Below are positions 1 to 6,795 of a stretch of 22,775 nt of DNA, one piece after another (position 1 is the first letter of the stretch; every line of letters begins with the position of its first letter). The notes under the pieces are model-generated. The model made no database searches and had not been told where the DNA came from. It saw only the letters and a list, made by a program, of their open reading frames with translations. Both the position numbers and the translations under genes were made by a program. The stretch is from positions 1 through 22,775 of IMG/VR virus record IMGVR_UViG_3300013101_000107, one strand, 5' to 3'. This DNA comes from a virus.

Positions 1-433
1 AGCCGGTTTCTATGCGTCCACCTATTACGGGAGCCCGTAGAGGGACGGCGGGCTTTGGGTCTGTGCAACCCTCGACCACGTTTGACGGCTGCGACTCCAG
101 CATAGTGCTGGTCTGGAGTGCGGTAGCGTATACTGACATGCACTGTGAGTAACCCATGGCCACTTCACATTCCGTGCTTCCCGTGGAGCATAATATAACT
201 CCCTCGGTTGAGTATACCCGGTACCCGATGTCAGAGGACGGGATTATTGTTCCGTCTTCCTGCTCGGTTACCGGCGACCAGTTTATAATCATGCGGGGCT
301 CTAGGCCATCCGCGGTTGCGGCTGATGCTTCGCTTGATGCTACGATGCCCAGCACGATTAAAGAAAAAAGGAAGAACAGAACCGTCAGGAGTCCCCCCAC
401 CACAAACCGCGTGTTCTTGTCGTAGTTGCTCAT
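1..433 (-). CDS. Membrane-anchored fibronectin-III-like phage protein (partial, runs off left edge)
   Basis: Reading leftward from ATG at 433 the frame stays open for 144 codons to the window edge, so the C-terminus is missing. Residues about 9-33 (FVVGGLLTVLFFLSLIVLGI and following) form one strong hydrophobic segment, followed by an ASSEASAA stretch that could be a signal-peptidase site; the protein is either exported or anchored with the rest outside the cytoplasm. Residues about 48-120 read like one fibronectin type III domain: NWSPVTEQEDGT, then IGYRVYSTEG, a Cys pair (LCSTGSTEC), and SVYATALQTSTMLESQPSN. A proline-rich linker (DPKPAVPLRAPV) leads to the edge. The start has AGAGGG about 8 bases upstream and lies 15 bp after a copy of the palindrome family. 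The role is unknown; a cell-surface binding or envelope function is inference. Confidence 0.75.
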   Translation of the reverse strand, partial: MSNYDKNTRFVVGGLLTVLFFLFSLIVLGIVASSEASAATADGLEPRMIINWSPVTEQEDGTIIPSSDIGYRVYSTEGVILCSTGSTECEVAMGYSQCMSVYATALQTSTMLESQPSNVVEGCTDPKPAVPLRAPVIGGRIETG

Positions 434-448
434 TGCTAAACCCTCTTG

Positions 449-464
449 TTACAACTGGTTGTAA
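449..464 (-). promoter_or_regulatory. Palindrome family copy 1, TTACAACCAGTTGTAA on the minus strand
   Basis: Perfect inverted repeat with 7-bp arms (TTACAAC/GTTGTAA) around a central CA when read on the minus strand. It lies between the stop codon of the 54-residue leftward gene (471-473) and the ribosome site of the leftward membrane-protein gene, whose ATG is 15 bp further on. Its CA-centre orientation matches its downstream gene, as in the three plus-strand copies. Function is not known from sequence: operator, promoter element or RNA hairpin are all possible. Confidence 0.7.
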
Positions 465-477
465 GTCGCCTTACAAC
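458..477 (-). repeat. Second inverted repeat overlapping palindrome copy 1
   Basis: On the minus strand GTTGTAAG and CTTACAAC form 8-bp perfect arms around GCGA, a GNRA-type tetraloop if transcribed. The downstream arm is shared with palindrome copy 1, so the region holds three half-sites and two mutually exclusive hairpins. The stop codon of the 54-residue gene (TAA, 471-473) lies inside the upstream arm. Confidence 0.55.
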
Positions 478-635
478 TTATGCTTCCGTCTCCCAGAATC
501 GCCTTGTGCGACACGAGCCGCCGCGGCTTGTGTTCCCTTAACTCCGCGCCCGACACGGGATCGCAAGAACGGCTTGGTCGCCGTCTTAAACGTGGGCGTC
601 GGCGGTAAGTCCTCTTTCTTCACTGGCTTGGCCAT
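471..635 (-). CDS. Small basic protein, 54 residues, unknown function
   Basis: Short leftward frame starting ATG GCC AAG at 635 and ending TAA at 471. It begins MAKPVKKEDLPPTPTF and ends GDSGRRKHKL; the whole is rich in Lys and Arg with an Ala run in the middle, so it could bind nucleic acid, though no family is recognised. Support for coding is a GGAGG 9 bases before the ATG and its place in a leftward operon: its first 50 bp overlap the 3' end of the putative small terminase gene in another frame, and the membrane-protein gene follows. The overlapping half has no independent codon evidence, so confidence is moderate. Confidence 0.55.
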   Translation of the reverse strand: MAKPVKKEDLPPTPTFKTATKPFLRSRVGRGVKGTQAAAARVAQGDSGRRKHKL

Positions 636-1125
636 GGGTGGTGCCTCCATCGATTACGATTGTCTCGGGAGTCGAAGTTGGATTCCCGAGGGTTATGTTG
701 ACGACGAAACGCTCGCCGCCATCACCAGCCAGTTCGGTTTTGTCCATACCGGCCAAGGATTTGAATAATTTTACAGCATCATTACGGGCAGCGGCCGGTA
801 TGCACTTGTCTTGGGCCATAGCGAACTGCGGGATAAGGAGTTCCTCAAGCGCGATGCGCGCCTTTGCTCGGATCCGAGTGTCGGCGTTGTGGTCGCCAGA
901 CCATTCAGCCTTGGCTTCCCGGAGCATTGACTTGAAGATGTCTGACCGTAGAAGGCCGGGGATTTGTTCTGGGGGGATGCTGTGCCGGGCAAATATTTCA
1001 CTGGGCGTGGCCAGCCCAGCCACCAACTCTATGACTAAAGTCGGGGGTATGTTCATGCTTGTGAGCACGCAATTAGGCCCTGCGTCCCCCAAAATTTCCG
1101 ACGGGAATGACGTTGCCGCGCTCAT
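586..1125 (-). CDS. Putative terminase small subunit / DNA-binding protein
   Basis: A 179-residue leftward protein. The frame is open further upstream into the portal gene, but the ATG at 1125 is chosen because AGGTGGAG lies 7 bases before it and upstream residues are nonsense hydrophobic sequence antisense to portal. After a leader (MSAATSFPSEILGDAGPNCV), residues about 27-60 (IPPTLVIELVAGLATPSEIF...LLRSDIFKSML) look like a helix-turn-helix that picks DNA sites. Residues 65-120 are a helical region (IRAKARIALEELLIPQF, RNDAVKLFKSLAGM), and a beta-like tail follows (GERFVVNITLGNPT). This layout resembles small terminase subunits of podoviruses, which recognise packaging sites and recruit the large subunit. 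The assignment rests on remembered family pattern only. It is divergent from portal, with an 81-bp gap. Confidence 0.5.
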   Translation of the reverse strand: MSAATSFPSEILGDAGPNCVLTSMNIPPTLVIELVAGLATPSEIFARHSIPPEQIPGLLRSDIFKSMLREAKAEWSGDHNADTRIRAKARIALEELLIPQFAMAQDKCIPAAARNDAVKLFKSLAGMDKTELAGDGGERFVVNITLGNPTSTPETIVIDGGTTHGQASEERGLTADAHV

Positions 1126-1141
1126 AATTTTACTCCACCTG

Positions 1142-1170
1142 TTGACGTTGACATTAAAATAAACTATTTT
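1142..1170 (+). promoter_or_regulatory. Possible host-type promoter for the portal block
   Basis: In the 81-bp gap between the divergent putative terminase and portal genes, TTGACG (1142-1147) is followed after 17 bp by TATTTT (1165-1170), a fair match to a sigma-70 promoter. GTTGAC is repeated in tandem (1141-1152), and GGGATAA occurs at 1173-1179 and again at 1194-1200, 21 bp apart, about two helical turns. No comparably good promoter is seen on the minus strand. This is pattern matching only. Confidence 0.3.
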
Positions 1171-1206
1171 CGGGGATAAATCCACGCCACCCCGGGATAA
1201 TTTATT

Positions 1207-3294
1207 GTGGGAATACTTCAGGTAGTAGGCCAAGAAGAAACGGCAGCCATCGAAGCCGAGGAAGAATATGCCCTCGATGCGGAAGCCGAAATACAGAACG
1301 GCAACGAACAACTTGCCGTGGATAACCTCGCCGCCTATATAAAGCAACAGTATTACGACTTCCGCTGGCACCGCACCAAAGAACAACTCTACACCCGGTA
1401 TCTCGATAATCTCCGCCAGTACAACGGCCACTACTCCGCCAATGCCCTTGCCGACATTGGCCGGTTCGGTGGCAGCGACATCTACGCCCGGCTGACCGCG
1501 GTCAAGTGCCGGGGTGCTACCGCCCTGCTACGGGACGTTTACCTGTCCGGTGATCGTCCTTGGGAGCTTGACCCCACGCCGGTGCCCACAATCCCTGACT
1601 CCGGTATGCAGGACATCGAGCAGCTTATCCAGATCGAGATCCAGTCCATGCAGCAGATGGGCCAGCCCATCGACGAAGCGGTAGTCCAAGATCGATACAA
1701 ACAACTTCAGGCCTCGATGTATGACGCCATGCGTAAGGAGGCCAAGGTTGCCGCCGGCTACGCCGAGGATAAAGTGGACGATGTTTTGGTGGAGGGTGGG
1801 TTCTATGATGCCTTTTCAGATTTTCTGACTGACATTGCCATCTTCCCGTTTGCCTGCATGAAGGGCCCTGTCGTCCAGAACTCCGTGGAAATGACGTGGA
1901 ACGATACGGGGGAAATGGAAACAACCGTCAAGCCCCGCATGACATGGCGGCGGGTCAGCCCATTTGATGTGTTCTTCTCCCCCGGGGCATCCACCATCGC
2001 TGAGTCCGATGTCATCGAGAGAATCCGACTGCGCCGTGCCGACCTGAACGCATTACTGGGCCTGCCGGGATACAACGACGAGAATATTCGCGCCGCCCTT
2101 AACGACTATGAGCATGGCCTGCACGACTGGCTCGACGATGAAGAGTCCGAGCGAGCCACCGAGGAAGTCAAGGAAGACCCGTACCTTAACCGCTCCGACA
2201 TGATCGATACGCTTGAGTATAACGGTGCAATCAAGGGTAGCTGGCTCCTCGAGTATGGATTTACCGAAGAACAGGTGGACGACCCAGACCGCGATTACTT
2301 CGTAACTGCGTGGATCGTCGGCCAGCACACGATAAAAGTGCAGATCAACCCCAATCCCCTGAAGCGCCACAGCTACTACCTGACCAGCTTCGAGAAGGTG
2401 CCGGGCTCCATTTATGGCAACGCCCTGCCCGAAACCATCCGCGACATCCAAGCCGTGTGCAACGCCTCCCTCCGCTCGCTGGTCAATAATATGTCCATTG
2501 CCAGTGGCCCACAGGTGGTGGTAAACGAGGAGCGACTATCTCCCACAGTAAACGCGGATACGTTGTATCCATGGAAGCGGTGGCGTGTAATCAGTGATCC
2601 GATGGGCGACAACTCCAAGCCCGTTGAGTTCTTCCAGCCACAATCTAATTCGGCTGAGCTGCTGAGCGTGTACAAAGAAATGTCGATAATCGCCGACGAA
2701 GTTTCGGCCATCCCACGGTACATTACTGGCTCTGGTAACGCCTCCGGTGGTGCCGCGTCTACGGCGTCCGGGCTGTCCATGCTGATGAATAACGCCAGCA
2801 AGGTGTTGCAGAACGTGGCGGCCTCGGTCGATAACGACGTGCTGAAGCCGGTGCTGCAAGACCTTTACACCATGGTGATGCTCACCGACGAAACCGGGAT
2901 GCTGCGCGGCGACGAGAAGATAAACGTCCGGGGCGTTACCGTGGCCATGCAACGTGAGACTGACCGCATGCGTAAACTGGAGTTCATGCAGTTGACCATG
3001 AACCCCATCGACCAACAGATTGTGGGCATAAAGGGCCGGGCCTCGATACTCCGGTCACTGGCCAAAGACTTGGGCCTGCCATCCGAAACCATAGTACCAA
3101 GTGAAGCGGACATCCAAGCGCGCATGGATTCCCAAGCGCAAGTCCAACAGGAGGGCGGACTACCCGGCGAGTCGAGCATGGCGGCACAGGGCCAAGGTGC
3201 CCAGCCGCCAGCGCCGGGTAGTACGGGGAAGGGACGGGCCGGAGAAGAGACAGACAATATGATGCGGACGAACCCCGCCGGCTTCAATCCGTAG
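1207..3294 (+). CDS. Portal (head-tail connector) protein
   Basis: 695-residue protein with the look of podovirus portal proteins, which form a dodecameric ring at one capsid vertex through which DNA is packaged and ejected. Key stretches: KCRGATALLRDVYLSGDRPW near residue 100, the WRRVSPFDVFFSPGAS segment near 250, ASLRSLVNNMSIASGPQVVV near 425, IPRYITGSGNASGG then ASTASGLSMLMNNASKVLQN near 500-530, and NPIDQQIVGIKGRASILRSL near 600. The C-terminus is Gln/Gly/Pro rich. The frame has no ATG near its beginning: it starts with GTG at 1207 just downstream of an in-frame TAA (1198), with only GGGA about 10 bases before it as ribosome site. It heads the rightward block and is divergent from the putative small terminase gene. 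Confidence 0.85.
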   Translation: MGILQVVGQEETAAIEAEEEYALDAEAEIQNGNEQLAVDNLAAYIKQQYYDFRWHRTKEQLYTRYLDNLRQYNGHYSANALADIGRFGGSDIYARLTAVKCRGATALLRDVYLSGDRPWELDPTPVPTIPDSGMQDIEQLIQIEIQSMQQMGQPIDEAVVQDRYKQLQASMYDAMRKEAKVAAGYAEDKVDDVLVEGGFYDAFSDFLTDIAIFPFACMKGPVVQNSVEMTWNDTGEMETTVKPRMTWRRVSPFDVFFSPGASTIAESDVIERIRLRRADLNALLGLPGYNDENIRAALNDYEHGLHDWLDDEESERATEEVKEDPYLNRSDMIDTLEYNGAIKGSWLLEYGFTEEQVDDPDRDYFVTAWIVGQHTIKVQINPNPLKRHSYYLTSFEKVPGSIYGNALPETIRDIQAVCNASLRSLVNNMSIASGPQVVVNEERLSPTVNADTLYPWKRWRVISDPMGDNSKPVEFFQPQSNSAELLSVYKEMSIIADEVSAIPRYITGSGNASGGAASTASGLSMLMNNASKVLQNVAASVDNDVLKPVLQDLYTMVMLTDETGMLRGDEKINVRGVTVAMQRETDRMRKLEFMQLTMNPIDQQIVGIKGRASILRSLAKDLGLPSETIVPSEADIQARMDSQAQVQQEGGLPGESSMAAQGQGAQPPAPGSTGKGRAGEETDNMMRTNPAGFNP

Positions 3295-3326
3295 CTTGCA
3301 TAAATGCGGCTGCGGGTGTATATATT

Positions 3327-3348
3327 GGTTTACAACCAGTTGTAAACC
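3327..3348 (+). promoter_or_regulatory. Palindrome family copy 2 (10-bp arms, CA centre)
   Basis: Perfect 22-bp inverted repeat: arm GGTTTACAAC, centre CA, arm GTTGTAAACC. It contains the same 16-bp core as the other three copies (core at 3330-3345). It lies between the portal stop and the small gene at 3367, 18 bp before its ATG, with a TATATT hexamer (3321-3326) immediately upstream that could be a -10 box. The flanking GGT/ACC bases differ from other copies yet still pair. Confidence 0.75.
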
Positions 3349-3366
3349 TTTGCAAAGGAAACTGAA

Positions 3367-3606
3367 ATGATTAACCAATCCATTAAGAAATTAGTCGGCA
3401 CTCCGCACAACTTGAGTGACGGCTCGGGCCAGCGAAAGACGCAGGCTGCCTCGCTCCCGAAGATCGACAGCTCTATTGCGGGCGGTAAATTTACCAGCCA
3501 CCCCAACGCCACGGAGTATGGTGTTGCAGGTATTGGTAAAGATTCTCACAACGCGGGTGGCGGTAGCGGCGGTAGCCGAAGCCAGAACCACGTAGCCAAC
3601 CGATAA
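3367..3606 (+). CDS. Small glycine-rich phage protein, unknown function
   Basis: 79 residues, ATG with AAAGGAA a few bases upstream. The sequence begins MINQSIKKLVGTPHNLSDGS and carries a Gly/Ser tract (NAGGGSGGSRSQN) near the C-terminus; it is basic, hydrophilic and probably largely disordered. It is the first gene after palindrome copy 2 and the first of four small genes between portal and scaffold. No family recognised. Position suggests a minor virion or assembly factor, which is inference. Confidence 0.7.
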   Translation: MINQSIKKLVGTPHNLSDGSGQRKTQAASLPKIDSSIAGGKFTSHPNATEYGVAGIGKDSHNAGGGSGGSRSQNHVANR

Positions 3607-3617
3607 CTGGAGGCCCC

Positions 3618-3881
3618 ATGGAAAACTCTACTGGTTCCAGCCGCGTTTATCCCAAGAAGTCAGTCCACCCAAGCTGCTCCGTAGGCAACTGCGAGCAGAA
3701 ATCCGGATGGCCGTCTGGCGACAAGGTGAACTATCCCGGAGGCGGCCCCTCCGCTACCATCGAAGAAACGGAACGTGCCAAGACGCTGCATTGCGGCGGT
3801 GGCAGCGGTAGCCCGAGTGCGAACTCGTACCCGCCCAAGCGCACCAGCTTCGACACTGAAAAGCATGTGGGAGTAACATAA
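3618..3881 (+). CDS. Small glycine/cysteine-containing phage protein, unknown function
   Basis: 87 residues, ATG preceded by TGGAGG with 4 bases between. Cysteines sit in HPSCSVGNCEQKSGW and in LHCGGGSGSPSANS; the latter Gly/Ser tract resembles the tract in the preceding gene, hinting at a distant relationship or shared linker composition. No transmembrane segment. The stop codon overlaps the next start (TAATG). Function unknown; likely co-expressed with the capsid genes. Confidence 0.7.
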   Translation: MENSTGSSRVYPKKSVHPSCSVGNCEQKSGWPSGDKVNYPGGGPSATIEETERAKTLHCGGGSGSPSANSYPPKRTSFDTEKHVGVT

Positions 3882-4120
3882 TGTCTAAAACCACGTACCC
3901 CAAGCGCGGCAAAAAGCAGTCTCCCGGGGTTCGTACCGTGGCGTCCACCAATCATAGTGAGCGTAATGGGTCGCCGTATTACTTCCGGCCCGAGCTCGGG
4001 GATACTGACGAGGAGCAAATGCTTCGTCGGATGTCCTTCTACGGTAAAGAGTCGCCCGTGGAGGCACCAGATCATCAGGGCGCGTTTGTGAATCCCGCCC
4101 GAACGATGATCCGCGGATGA
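3881..4120 (+). CDS. Small phage protein, unknown function
   Basis: 79 residues beginning MSKTTYPKRGKKQSPGV, a very basic N-terminus, followed by a more acidic centre (ELGDTDEEQMLRRMSFYGK) and ending ARTMIRG. Translationally coupled at both ends: TAATG with the upstream gene and ATGA with the downstream gene. No recognised domain. Context between portal and scaffold suggests a head-assembly or minor virion role, by inference only. Confidence 0.7.
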   Translation: MSKTTYPKRGKKQSPGVRTVASTNHSERNGSPYYFRPELGDTDEEQMLRRMSFYGKESPVEAPDHQGAFVNPARTMIRG

Positions 4121-4350
4121 AGCTGTCTCAGGAGCAGGCTGAGACTTTTAGCACGTTCACCAGCACCCACGCCGGGCAAACATTGCTCAATTACTTGGGG
4201 CAGGTGGCCGAGCAAGAGAACCGGGCGTTAATCGGGGCTAGGGATAATATCCTTCGGCACCAAGGGCGAGTCCAGATGGTGACCCACTTACTGGAAATCA
4301 TACTGGATTCTACAGTCGCTGCGAAGCAATACGAGCAGCCCAAAACTTAG
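4117..4350 (+). CDS. Small helical phage protein, unknown function
   Basis: 77 residues, start overlapping the preceding stop by ATGA. The sequence (MKLSQEQAETFSTFTSTHAG, then LLNYLGQVAEQENRALIG and VQMVTHLLEIILDSTVAAKQ) is predicted by eye to be nearly all alpha-helical. Small helical proteins next to scaffold genes are common in phages, but I cannot name a family. It ends 9 bp before the scaffold start. Confidence 0.75.
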   Translation: MKLSQEQAETFSTFTSTHAGQTLLNYLGQVAEQENRALIGARDNILRHQGRVQMVTHLLEIILDSTVAAKQYEQPKT

Positions 4351-4359
4351 GAGTTGTTG

Positions 4360-5427
4360 ATGGCACTACCAACAGCAGTACAAAAGCAGGTGGACGAGGC
4401 CAACGCCCTCCACGAAAAAATTTATGACGCCGAGGGTAAAGCGGTAGTTCCCGGAACGGAACCTCCCGCAGATCCCCCGACTGATCCGCTCGAGGGTGCG
4501 GCACCGGCAGAGCCGGCAGCCCCAGCAGAGCCGGGGAACGAGGGGGCCAAACTTGAGCTTGCGGCCGCCCCGCAGGTTGAGCCACAAGCCCCTTCCTCGC
4601 CGGAGCCAAAAGCCGAGCCGTGGGAGCAGCGCTACAGCTCCCTCAAGGGCCGCTTTGATGCAGACACCCGCACTATGCGGTCGCAGATTGAAGGGCTTAC
4701 GGAGCAGATACGGTCGCTGAACGCCGCACTGGCCACCAAGCAGGAACCGGAAGCCCCTGCACAGGAAGCCGCCACAGCAGCCGCGACTGCGCGACTACTC
4801 AGCAATGAGGAAGTCGAAGAATACGGCGAGGAGCTTATCGATGTTGTCCAACGGGCAGCCAAGGAAGTTCTTCAGCCAACGATTGATAAACTGACGGAGG
4901 AGAATACGCAGCTCAAAGCCCAGATGGGCCATGTGTCTTCCTCAGTAGTCCAGTCCGAGCGCCAGCAGTTGCTGGACGGAATGGATGGCCAAGTTAAAGG
5001 CTGGCGAGAAGTTAATACCAGCCCGGAGTACCTGCAATGGTTGCAGGCACCCGACCCCTATTCTGGAGAGCAGCGACACGCGCTCCTGAAACGAGCCTTT
5101 GAAAGCAACAGCCTTGCCCGTGTTGCGGCTTTTTTCAAAGGATACCTATCTGAATCAGCCGTATTATCAACCGCTGGACAACAACAAGCCCAACCGCCCC
5201 GGACACCTCCGGTAAGGATGGATACTTTGGTTGCCCCCGGAGCCCCACGAGGGGGCAGTACACCTACTCAGGAAGGCCAAAAGCGTCAATGGACGCAGCC
5301 GCAAATTGCGGAATTTTACCGCAATAAAGCGACCGGCAAATACCGTGGAGAAGCAGGGGCCAAGAAGGCTGCTGCACTGGAAGCGGATATTTTCTCGGCG
5401 CAACGCGAGGGCAGGATAACCCCGTAG
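4360..5427 (+). CDS. Capsid scaffolding protein
   Basis: 355 residues; ATG at 4360 chosen over the in-frame TTG at 4354 because TAGGAG (4348-4353) then sits 6 bases upstream. Scaffold proteins line the inside of the procapsid and leave on maturation. Support: position directly before the major capsid gene, no recognisable enzyme motif, an acidic Pro/Ala/Glu-rich N-terminal half (residues about 25-90, PEPKAEPWEQRYSSLKGRFD at its end), long coiled-coil-like helices (residues about 90-210, e.g. IEGLTEQIRSLNAALATKQE and TEENTQLKAQ), and a basic C-terminal region with RNKATGKYRGEAGAKKAAAL, as expected for a coat-binding tail. Sequence identity to known scaffolds was not tested. Confidence 0.8.
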   Translation: MALPTAVQKQVDEANALHEKIYDAEGKAVVPGTEPPADPPTDPLEGAAPAEPAAPAEPGNEGAKLELAAAPQVEPQAPSSPEPKAEPWEQRYSSLKGRFDADTRTMRSQIEGLTEQIRSLNAALATKQEPEAPAQEAATAAATARLLSNEEVEEYGEELIDVVQRAAKEVLQPTIDKLTEENTQLKAQMGHVSSSVVQSERQQLLDGMDGQVKGWREVNTSPEYLQWLQAPDPYSGEQRHALLKRAFESNSLARVAAFFKGYLSESAVLSTAGQQQAQPPRTPPVRMDTLVAPGAPRGGSTPTQEGQKRQWTQPQIAEFYRNKATGKYRGEAGAKKAAALEADIFSAQREGRITP

Positions 5428-5447
5428 CCTACTAGGAGTACTATCGC

Positions 5448-6401
5448 ATGTCATATCCTACAACTGCCACAGTCAGCCCCGGTAACGGCGTTGGCGCGGT
5501 GGCACCCAACACCGCCTACTCCGGCGTCTTCATCCCAGAAATTTGGGCCGGCAAAATCGTAGAGAAATTCTACGACGCCACTGTATTGGCGGCTATTTCC
5601 AATACTGACTACGAAGGCGAGATCAAGAACAAAGGCGACAAGGTAAACATCCGCACCAAGCCGACCATCACAATCTCTGATTATGTGGCCGACCAAACGC
5701 TGGACGTTGAACGCCCCAGTTCCGACCTCGAAACTCTGTTGATCGACAAGGGTAAGTATTTCAATACCATCCTTGATGACGTCATGGAAGTTCAGTCGGA
5801 TTTGAATCAGCTCAGCATGTGGGCGGACGATGCCTCCGAGCAGATGAAGATCGTGATCGACACCGACGTGCTGGCTTATATCCCCGGCCAGATCCCCATC
5901 GCTGCCAACGGAAACCAAGGCGATAGCTGTGGCCGTATCTCCGGCAACATCGACCTCGGTATCACCGCGACCCCGCGTGCGGTTCTCCCGGCTGACGTTA
6001 TTGACCTCGTGGTTGATATGGGTCAGGTGCTGGACGAGCAGAACATCCCGGAATCCGGCCGCTGGCTGGTTATCCCTGCGTGGATGGCGGCAATGATTAA
6101 GAAATCAGAGCTGCGGGACGCCTCACTGGTTGGTGACGGCACTTCCATGCTGCGTAACGGCCGCTTGGGTATGATCGATCGATTTACGGTCTATCTGTCC
6201 AACCTGCTTCCGCTGTCTGGCGTTGAAACCAGCGTTATGGCTGGCCACAGTGTAGGCCTTACCTTCGCATCCCAGCTTACCAAAGTTGAGACGTTGCGAG
6301 GCGAGTCCTACTTCGGCACCTACCTGCGAGGCTTGCAGGTTTATGGCCGAAGCGTAATCGATCCCACGGCTATCACCGTAGCGATTGCAACTAAAGGCTA
6401 A
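5448..6401 (+). CDS. Major capsid protein
   Basis: 317 residues with AGGAG 9 bases before the ATG. It follows scaffold, as is usual for the major coat protein of tailed phages (HK97 fold). Recognisable features are an N-terminal region with FIPEIWAGKIVEKFYDATVL, DYEGEIKNKGDKVNIRTKPT (E-loop-like strand region), a spine-helix-like acidic stretch around residues 110-140 (DDVMEVQSDLNQLSMWADDA), RWLVIPAWMAAMIKKSELRD in the A-domain, and a C-terminal beta region (SQLTKVETLRGESYFGTYLR). Codon use is strongly biased, as expected for a highly expressed gene. Palindrome copy 3, the largest of the family, follows 11 bp after the stop. Confidence 0.9.
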   Translation: MSYPTTATVSPGNGVGAVAPNTAYSGVFIPEIWAGKIVEKFYDATVLAAISNTDYEGEIKNKGDKVNIRTKPTITISDYVADQTLDVERPSSDLETLLIDKGKYFNTILDDVMEVQSDLNQLSMWADDASEQMKIVIDTDVLAYIPGQIPIAANGNQGDSCGRISGNIDLGITATPRAVLPADVIDLVVDMGQVLDEQNIPESGRWLVIPAWMAAMIKKSELRDASLVGDGTSMLRNGRLGMIDRFTVYLSNLLPLSGVETSVMAGHSVGLTFASQLTKVETLRGESYFGTYLRGLQVYGRSVIDPTAITVAIATKG

Positions 6402-6412
6402 GCAGTAGTACC

Positions 6413-6446
6413 CGAGGGGAGTTACAACCAGTTGTAACTCCCCTCG
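6413..6446 (+). promoter_or_regulatory. Palindrome family copy 3: 34-bp perfect inverted repeat after the capsid gene
   Basis: Arms of 16 bp (CGAGGGGAGTTACAAC and its exact complement) around the central CA. It contains the family core at 6422-6437 with 9 more pairing bases per arm. As RNA this would be a very stable hairpin at the end of the capsid message, a site where T7-like phages carry their late terminator, but the bases after it (ATTCATCC) are not a U-tract, so it is not a textbook rho-independent terminator. The right arm (CTCCCCTC) is also partly complementary to the ribosome site at 6463-6470. Confidence 0.75.
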
Positions 6447-6471
6447 ATTCATCCAAATCCCCGGAGGGAGC

Positions 6472-6795
6472 ATGCTAAAATTACGTAGTCGCAAGACCCA
6501 AGGAATTCACGGCTGGTGCCAAGCAATGGCAGCACAGCCCGAAGTGTACGACCAAGTGAAAGTGAACAAGGATTTAGTTGTGACGCACGTACTGTACGAT
6601 GACGTGTGGCATCCATCTGCTGGTGCGATTCCTGCGGATATAAGTACCGACGTCGAGCAGCCCATGATGAAATCTGCCATGGGCAAGCGGAAGGCAAAGA
6701 AAGCCCGGCCCCCAAAAACAGTAGTTACTTCGGATGCAGCTCCCGTAGACTCGCTGTTTGACGATTTAGGAAGCAATGATGGTAACGATAGCTGA
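6472..6795 (+). CDS. Phage protein, 107 residues, unknown function
   Basis: ATG with a strong GGAGGGAG just upstream, the first gene after palindrome copy 3. The N-terminal part (MLKLRSRKTQGIHGWCQAMA, then VTHVLYDDVWHPSAGAIP) appears folded; the C-terminal third is a Lys/Arg-rich segment (MGKRKAKKARPPKTVV) followed by an acidic tail (DSLFDDLGSNDGNDS). Its end overlaps the next gene by 20 bp in another frame. No family recognised; position between capsid and head-tail connector suggests a minor virion protein, by inference. Confidence 0.75.
   Translation: MLKLRSRKTQGIHGWCQAMAAQPEVYDQVKVNKDLVVTHVLYDDVWHPSAGAIPADISTDVEQPMMKSAMGKRKAKKARPPKTVVTSDAAPVDSLFDDLGSNDGNDS

Noticed and set aside
156-425. 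Rightward 89-codon frame
   Set aside because: Antisense shadow of the leftward membrane/fibronectin-like gene, whose frame has a coherent signal segment and ribosome site.
638-1162. Rightward 174-codon frame opposite the putative small terminase
   Set aside because: No ribosome site or family pattern; its end falls in the divergent control region.
1126-1431. Leftward extension of the putative small terminase frame to 1431
   Set aside because: It is antisense to the portal start, encodes nonsense hydrophobic sequence, and a strong AGGTGGAG marks the ATG at 1125.
4354-4359. TTG start for the scaffold gene
   Set aside because: The ATG at 4360 has the better spacing from TAGGAG.
6413-6450. Calling the 34-bp palindrome a rho-independent terminator
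   Set aside because: The stem fits, but no U-tract follows and the same core appears in front of other genes, so a specific terminator call is not supported.
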